Both the position numbers and the translations under genes were made by a program. DNA of 34,778 nucleotides. Source: Actinomycetes bacterium (GTDB lineage Bacteria; Actinomycetota; Actinomycetes; Nanopelagicales; Nanopelagicaceae). The stretch lies in assembly GCA_025354785.1 (NCBI GenBank), contig JANXME010000347.1, positions 1-34,778 of the forward strand, read 5' to 3'. The notes under the pieces are model-generated. The model made no database searches, was not told the DNA's origin, and saw only the letters and a list, made by a program, of their open reading frames with translations. Of this stretch, positions 31,378 to 34,778 are shown in pieces (the first letter of the stretch is position 1; each line of letters opens with the position of its first letter).

Positions 31378-31715
31378 AGAAGCCAACTGGTCGTCCATGT
31401 AAAGAATGCCCATTTAAGCGCACATCAATGCCCGGATATCTCGGAGCCTCTACAACACGCGAATTCCTTGAAACTACAATGGTGGATGTTGCCATGCCGT
31501 GTCATACTACAGTTGATTATGACAGCGCGGATTGGAAAGAGAATTTATCGGATGCTAAATTTTGTTCCGGTGCGCTGATATTTTTTCGAAATATTTATAA
31601 ATTATCTCGCGACTCGTCGCGACCGCGTCTTCAAACTAATAAAGGACTTGTATTTGGCACGCCGCTTGAATTTCTTGAACACCATGAGCGACATGATCCA
31701 ATCGACGAAGAATGA
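31374..31715 (+). CDS. DUF6283-like phage protein
   Basis: RPCKECPFKRTSMPGYLGAS...AMPCHTTVD. Confidence 0.75.
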   Translation: MKKPTGRPCKECPFKRTSMPGYLGASTTREFLETTMVDVAMPCHTTVDYDSADWKENLSDAKFCSGALIFFRNIYKLSRDSSRPRLQTNKGLVFGTPLEFLEHHERHDPIDEE

Positions 31716-31860
31716 ACTTACTCGCATCGAAGTAATTTACTTCCCCAAGAAATGTCCGAAATGTCAGTCAATTATGCGCACAGTCACCAAGATGAGCTAC
31801 TCTTGGTATGAGTGCACTAACGGTAGCTGCGGTTACGACTGCTGCTATATGCACAGGTGA
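31684..31860 (+). CDS. zinc-ribbon-like small protein
   Basis: CPKCQSIMRTVTKMSYSWYECTNGSC. Confidence 0.6.
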   Translation: MSDMIQSTKNELTRIEVIYFPKKCPKCQSIMRTVTKMSYSWYECTNGSCGYDCCYMHR

Positions 31861-31863
31861 ATT

Positions 31864-32043
31864 ATGTATAATCGAGACGAATTAGAGCGTGAAATAATTA
31901 GGTCAGCGGTGAAGATGTTCGCTGACTACCACGTTCTCTACAAGAATATGTTGCGAGGCAATAAAGATAGCAATGAGGCTAAGCTTCTCAAGGCAGTCGA
32001 GCTTTATGAAGCACATAAGGATATCATACATGACAGTAAATAA
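31864..32043 (+). CDS. 59-aa helical protein
   Basis: MYNRDELEREIIRSAVKMFADYH... Confidence 0.6.
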   Translation: MYNRDELEREIIRSAVKMFADYHVLYKNMLRGNKDSNEAKLLKAVELYEAHKDIIHDSK

Positions 32044-33331
32044 GAAGGTTCAGATTATTGGCGGTGGTACGATCGAGCATGTGGCGGCGCACCTGGCTCT
32101 GTCTGCTCCCGCATATGGTCAGACCGCTCGCAGATTGTCGGAGCTCGCTAAGGAACTATGTTACTCGCTCGACACCATCCTGACTTTGACCAAGATGGCA
32201 GGTGGGGATGTAATCGAGACTAATAGTGATGTGTCTCGTTGGGTTGCGAATATCATCAATGATCCGCTCACCAAGATTGTGTTCTTCAACGTGGCTCTGG
32301 TCGATTTCGGTGGCGCAGTATGGACGTTGCGTGACACGGATGTTGCGACCACAGAGTTTTGTGATCCGCTGCCACACGGTAAGTATGCTACCCGCCTGCA
32401 GAGTAATCTGAAGGATATCGATGGATATGCTATTGAGCTTATTCCGACTGACAAGATTGTAGATCGCATCCGGGCAATCCGTAAGGATATCACGTTGGTC
32501 GCGTTCAAGACTACATGCGGAGCAACGGAGGATGAACAGTACATTGCCGGCCTCAACCTGTTGAAGCGTGCCTCGTGCAATTTGGTATTGGCAAATGACG
32601 TCAAGACCCACGTGAATATGGTCATCACTCCCGAAGAAGCTAGATATCACGTCACCACTGACCGTGATGAGGCACTCCGTGGGTTGGTTGAGATGGCCAG
32701 CTTGCGCTCTCATCTTACATTCACCCGGTCCACTGTACTACAGGGAAACCCGATACCGTGGCAGTCAGAGTTGGTTCCGGACACCTTGCGTACGGTCGTC
32801 AATTATTGCATCAGCGAAGGTGCCTATAAACCTTTCAGAGGTGCGACGGTTGGACATTTTGCTTGTCGCCTGGAGGGTACACACGACGAGTTTTTGACGT
32901 CACGACGCAAGACCAATTTCAATGACCTGGACAAGCTGGGGCTTGTTCGTATCAAGACTGACGGGCCAGATTCGGTTATTGCTTATGGATCCAAGCCGAG
33001 TGTTGGTGGCATGTCTCAGCGGATTATCTTCAAAGAGCATGAAGGTTACGACTGTATCGCCCATTTTCACTGTCCCATCAGGCCCGGCTCCAAGGTCCCA
33101 ATCGTTTCCCAGCGTGAGTTTGAGTGTGGAAGTCACGAATGCGGCAACAACACATCCTCGGGTTTGCGAGAGTTTAGAGCAGGTGATCATAAGATCTTGG
33201 CTGTTTACCTTGACCAGCACGGACCGAATATCGTGTTTAAACGAGATGTTGACCCATACGCCGTCATCAAGTTCATAGAACAGAATTTTGATCTCAAGGG
33301 GAAGACCGGTGGGTTCGTCGAAATTAAATAG
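32030..33331 (+). CDS. fusion: CoaB/DFP-like Rossmann N-terminus plus class II aldolase-like C-terminus
   Basis: VQIIGGGTIEHV...VFFNVALVDFGG...VAFKTTCGATEDEQY..LKRASCNLVLANDV; C-term CIAHFHCPIRPGSKVPIVSQREFECGSHECGNNTSSGL. Confidence 0.75.
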   Translation: MTVNKKVQIIGGGTIEHVAAHLALSAPAYGQTARRLSELAKELCYSLDTILTLTKMAGGDVIETNSDVSRWVANIINDPLTKIVFFNVALVDFGGAVWTLRDTDVATTEFCDPLPHGKYATRLQSNLKDIDGYAIELIPTDKIVDRIRAIRKDITLVAFKTTCGATEDEQYIAGLNLLKRASCNLVLANDVKTHVNMVITPEEARYHVTTDRDEALRGLVEMASLRSHLTFTRSTVLQGNPIPWQSELVPDTLRTVVNYCISEGAYKPFRGATVGHFACRLEGTHDEFLTSRRKTNFNDLDKLGLVRIKTDGPDSVIAYGSKPSVGGMSQRIIFKEHEGYDCIAHFHCPIRPGSKVPIVSQREFECGSHECGNNTSSGLREFRAGDHKILAVYLDQHGPNIVFKRDVDPYAVIKFIEQNFDLKGKTGGFVEIK

Positions 33332-33366
33332 ACTTAGATTGCCCTTCGAGATGTCGATGCCCCGAA

Positions 33367-33690
33367 GTGGTGAAGCGCGTAAGGCAGCAAATCAAGCATA
33401 CTGAGATCAAGCGGAGAAACATGCAGATTCCCCTGAAGCTGTTGGAGCAATTAAGAAGTTCCTTGCCAGAGCAGGCACCAACTCCGCCTCCGCCACGGCG
33501 GCCAACGCTAAGGAATATAAAAGAAAAACCGCCCCAAAAATCCAAAAAAGAAAAGGCTGTTGTCCAACCTGTGGTCGCCCACGATAATGAGTGTCTCAGC
33601 TGTTGGGATCCAATATCAATTGGCAAGTTTCTATGTGAAGGTTGTATGCCCCACACCCAGTCAGGGGGAGATCTAGTCAATGGCTTGTAA
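33367..33690 (+). CDS. hypothetical Pro/Lys-rich protein with CxxC pairs
   Basis: GTG start (alternatives 33370/33421); CLSCWDPI..CEGC. Confidence 0.55.
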   Translation: MVKRVRQQIKHTEIKRRNMQIPLKLLEQLRSSLPEQAPTPPPPRRPTLRNIKEKPPQKSKKEKAVVQPVVAHDNECLSCWDPISIGKFLCEGCMPHTQSGGDLVNGL

Positions 33691-33958
33691 ATGTGGAAGT
33701 GGTCGTATTGCCGACTTGGGTGCCAAATGTAGCGACAATTTTGGTGTGTCGATTAGTTCACAAGATCACGAGGGTTATGTCCCGACCGATATGGGTATCG
33801 GCGGTGGAGATTACGTAAGATTGCAATGGTGTTTAGATTGTGGCCAGATTCAGGGCAAATTTCCACTACCAAAAACCGAACTGGAGCATAGGTTCGAATG
33901 TTGTGGTGGCAATGACGATTATCCTCAAACGCATTGCACAGATTGCCCAGACCGCTAG
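33680..33958 (+). CDS. Cys-rich hypothetical protein
   Basis: MACKCGSGRIADLGAKCSDNF...CLDCGQ..CCGG..CTDC. Confidence 0.7.
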   Translation: MACKCGSGRIADLGAKCSDNFGVSISSQDHEGYVPTDMGIGGGDYVRLQWCLDCGQIQGKFPLPKTELEHRFECCGGNDDYPQTHCTDCPDR

Positions 33959-34117
33959 ATGCCAGACTCTTTAAAAGAATGTCTACTCGCACTTGGAGAG
34001 GCGTTCCTGTTCTCCTTGGTGGCAGGCATTGGCGCGGCTGTTGCAGAGGAACTGGTCGACCACGCGCGAAAGAAGCGCAAGCCCAAAAAGCGCAAGAAGG
34101 CGAGGAAGTCTCGATGA
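33959..34117 (+). CDS. 52-aa protein with TM-like segment and Lys/Arg tail
   Basis: ATG 33959 to TGA 34117; ATGA overlap with next CDS. Confidence 0.55.
   Translation: MPDSLKECLLALGEAFLFSLVAGIGAAVAEELVDHARKKRKPKKRKKARKSR
34030..34045 (+). promoter_or_regulatory. sigma-54-like match, intragenic
   Basis: TGGCGCGGCTGTTGCA; GG-N10-GC; 69 nt upstream of ATG 34114. Confidence 0.35.
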
Positions 34118-34383
34118 CCGAGAAGACGACTAACTACGATGAGAGAGTATATGTCGATAGCCCAGGCAAACTTCCTGAAGGTGACCATTACGCCCTCATT
34201 GAATCTACCTCAACTGATGACGGTTGGGGTGGGCGGCAGCCGGCCATACTCTATACCGCCTTCCTTACCCGCGCAGAATGGGAGTGGGAGATACAGCAGT
34301 TGATTAAACGTCCGCATACTTCCTTTAGGGCTATAGTCGTAAAGCCGGCTAAAGTCGAAACGGTTGTGAAAATAGGAGAGTAA
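34114..34383 (+). CDS. hypothetical protein
   Basis: MTEKTTNYDERVYVDSPGKLPEGDHYALIE. Confidence 0.65.
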   Translation: MTEKTTNYDERVYVDSPGKLPEGDHYALIESTSTDDGWGGRQPAILYTAFLTRAEWEWEIQQLIKRPHTSFRAIVVKPAKVETVVKIGE

Positions 34384-34385
34384 GC

Positions 34386-34550
34386 ATGGTCTGGCTCGCA
34401 ATTTCAGCGCTTGTATACCTCTCAGTTGCTCTATGGATGGCTTGGCATAACGCAGAGTCGAGTTTAGCAGTCGCATGGCCGCTGGCTGTATTGTTCGTAA
34501 TCGCGTATCGGTCTGTACATTGGTGGTATAGTTTGGGGCAGCGTAAATGA
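34386..34550 (+). CDS. 54-aa membrane protein
   Basis: MVWLAISALVYLSVALWMAWHNAESS...; close to upstream stop. Confidence 0.55.
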   Translation: MVWLAISALVYLSVALWMAWHNAESSLAVAWPLAVLFVIAYRSVHWWYSLGQRK

Positions 34551-34578
34551 GTCATAGCCCAATAGGGCAATAATGTAG

Positions 34579-34661
34579 GGGAGTGTGGTGGAACGGCATA
34601 CACACAGCACTCAAAATGCTGCGGGCTTACGCCCATGAGGGTTCGAGTCCCTCCACTCCCA
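34579..34661 (+). tRNA. tRNA-Leu(CAA), long variable arm, no encoded CCA
   Basis: acceptor GGGAGTG/CACTCCC; anticodon loop CTCAAAA; T-arm GAGGG-TTCGAGT-CCCTC. Confidence 0.93.
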
Positions 34662-34696
34662 TCGTTGCTGCCTTGGTTAAATTGGAGTGTACGTTT

Positions 34697-34778
34697 ATGA
34701 TTGATCGCATTGAAATAGCGCTCAGATTGTTTCAAATTAATGTAACATATCTGGATAACGTATCATCTACCGCTGGTG
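34697..34778 (+). CDS. partial hypothetical CDS running off the window
   Basis: MIDRIEIALRLFQINVTYLDNVSSTAG... Confidence 0.45.
   Translation, partial: MIDRIEIALRLFQINVTYLDNVSSTAG

Noticed and set aside
31655-31670. TGGCACGCCGCTTGAA near the end of the DUF6283-like CDS
   Set aside because: Strong -24 half but the essential GC at -12 is GA; intragenic, so treated as chance or decayed.

Overview
The window looks like an accessory or early region of a large tailed-phage genome, or a phage-like element. Essentially all plausible genes lie on the + strand. They are small (20-160 aa), tightly packed with ATGA/TAATG overlaps, preceded by AAGGAG-type RBSs, and mostly of unknown function. No structural, packaging or replication genes were recognised. 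Products I recognise at family level: a CCA-adding/poly(A)-polymerase-type nucleotidyltransferase (17383-18588), a SpoT/MESH1-like HD hydrolase (22309-22863), a cREC-type receiver protein (24840-25250), an AlkB-like 2OG-Fe(II) oxygenase (25347-25937), a HAD-like phosphatase (27087-27671), a P-loop polynucleotide-kinase-like protein (28931-29404), a CoaB-like/class II aldolase-like fusion (32030-33331), a DUF6283-like protein (31374-31715) and a putative lipoprotein with an HExxH motif (10378-10995). Two tRNA genes, Ile(TAT) and Leu(CAA), lack an encoded CCA. The strongest unexpected signal is a dispersed set of about 14 matches (plus weaker ones) to the sigma-54 -24/-12 promoter consensus TGGCACG-N4-TTGCA, all on the + strand with GG-N10-GC spacing; 12 of them sit 26-66 nt upstream of a start codon. 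Other signals: a dispersed RNA-repair-like gene set, a five-member tandem paralog family (MTRKEF...), structured noncoding elements with interleaved inverted repeats (about 1.25 kb and 15.7 kb), a recurrent intergenic tandem-hairpin motif, an approximately 440-nt noncoding region ending in a tRNA-like T-arm plus CCA, and a T20 tract. All calls come from reading the sequence; no database search was run.
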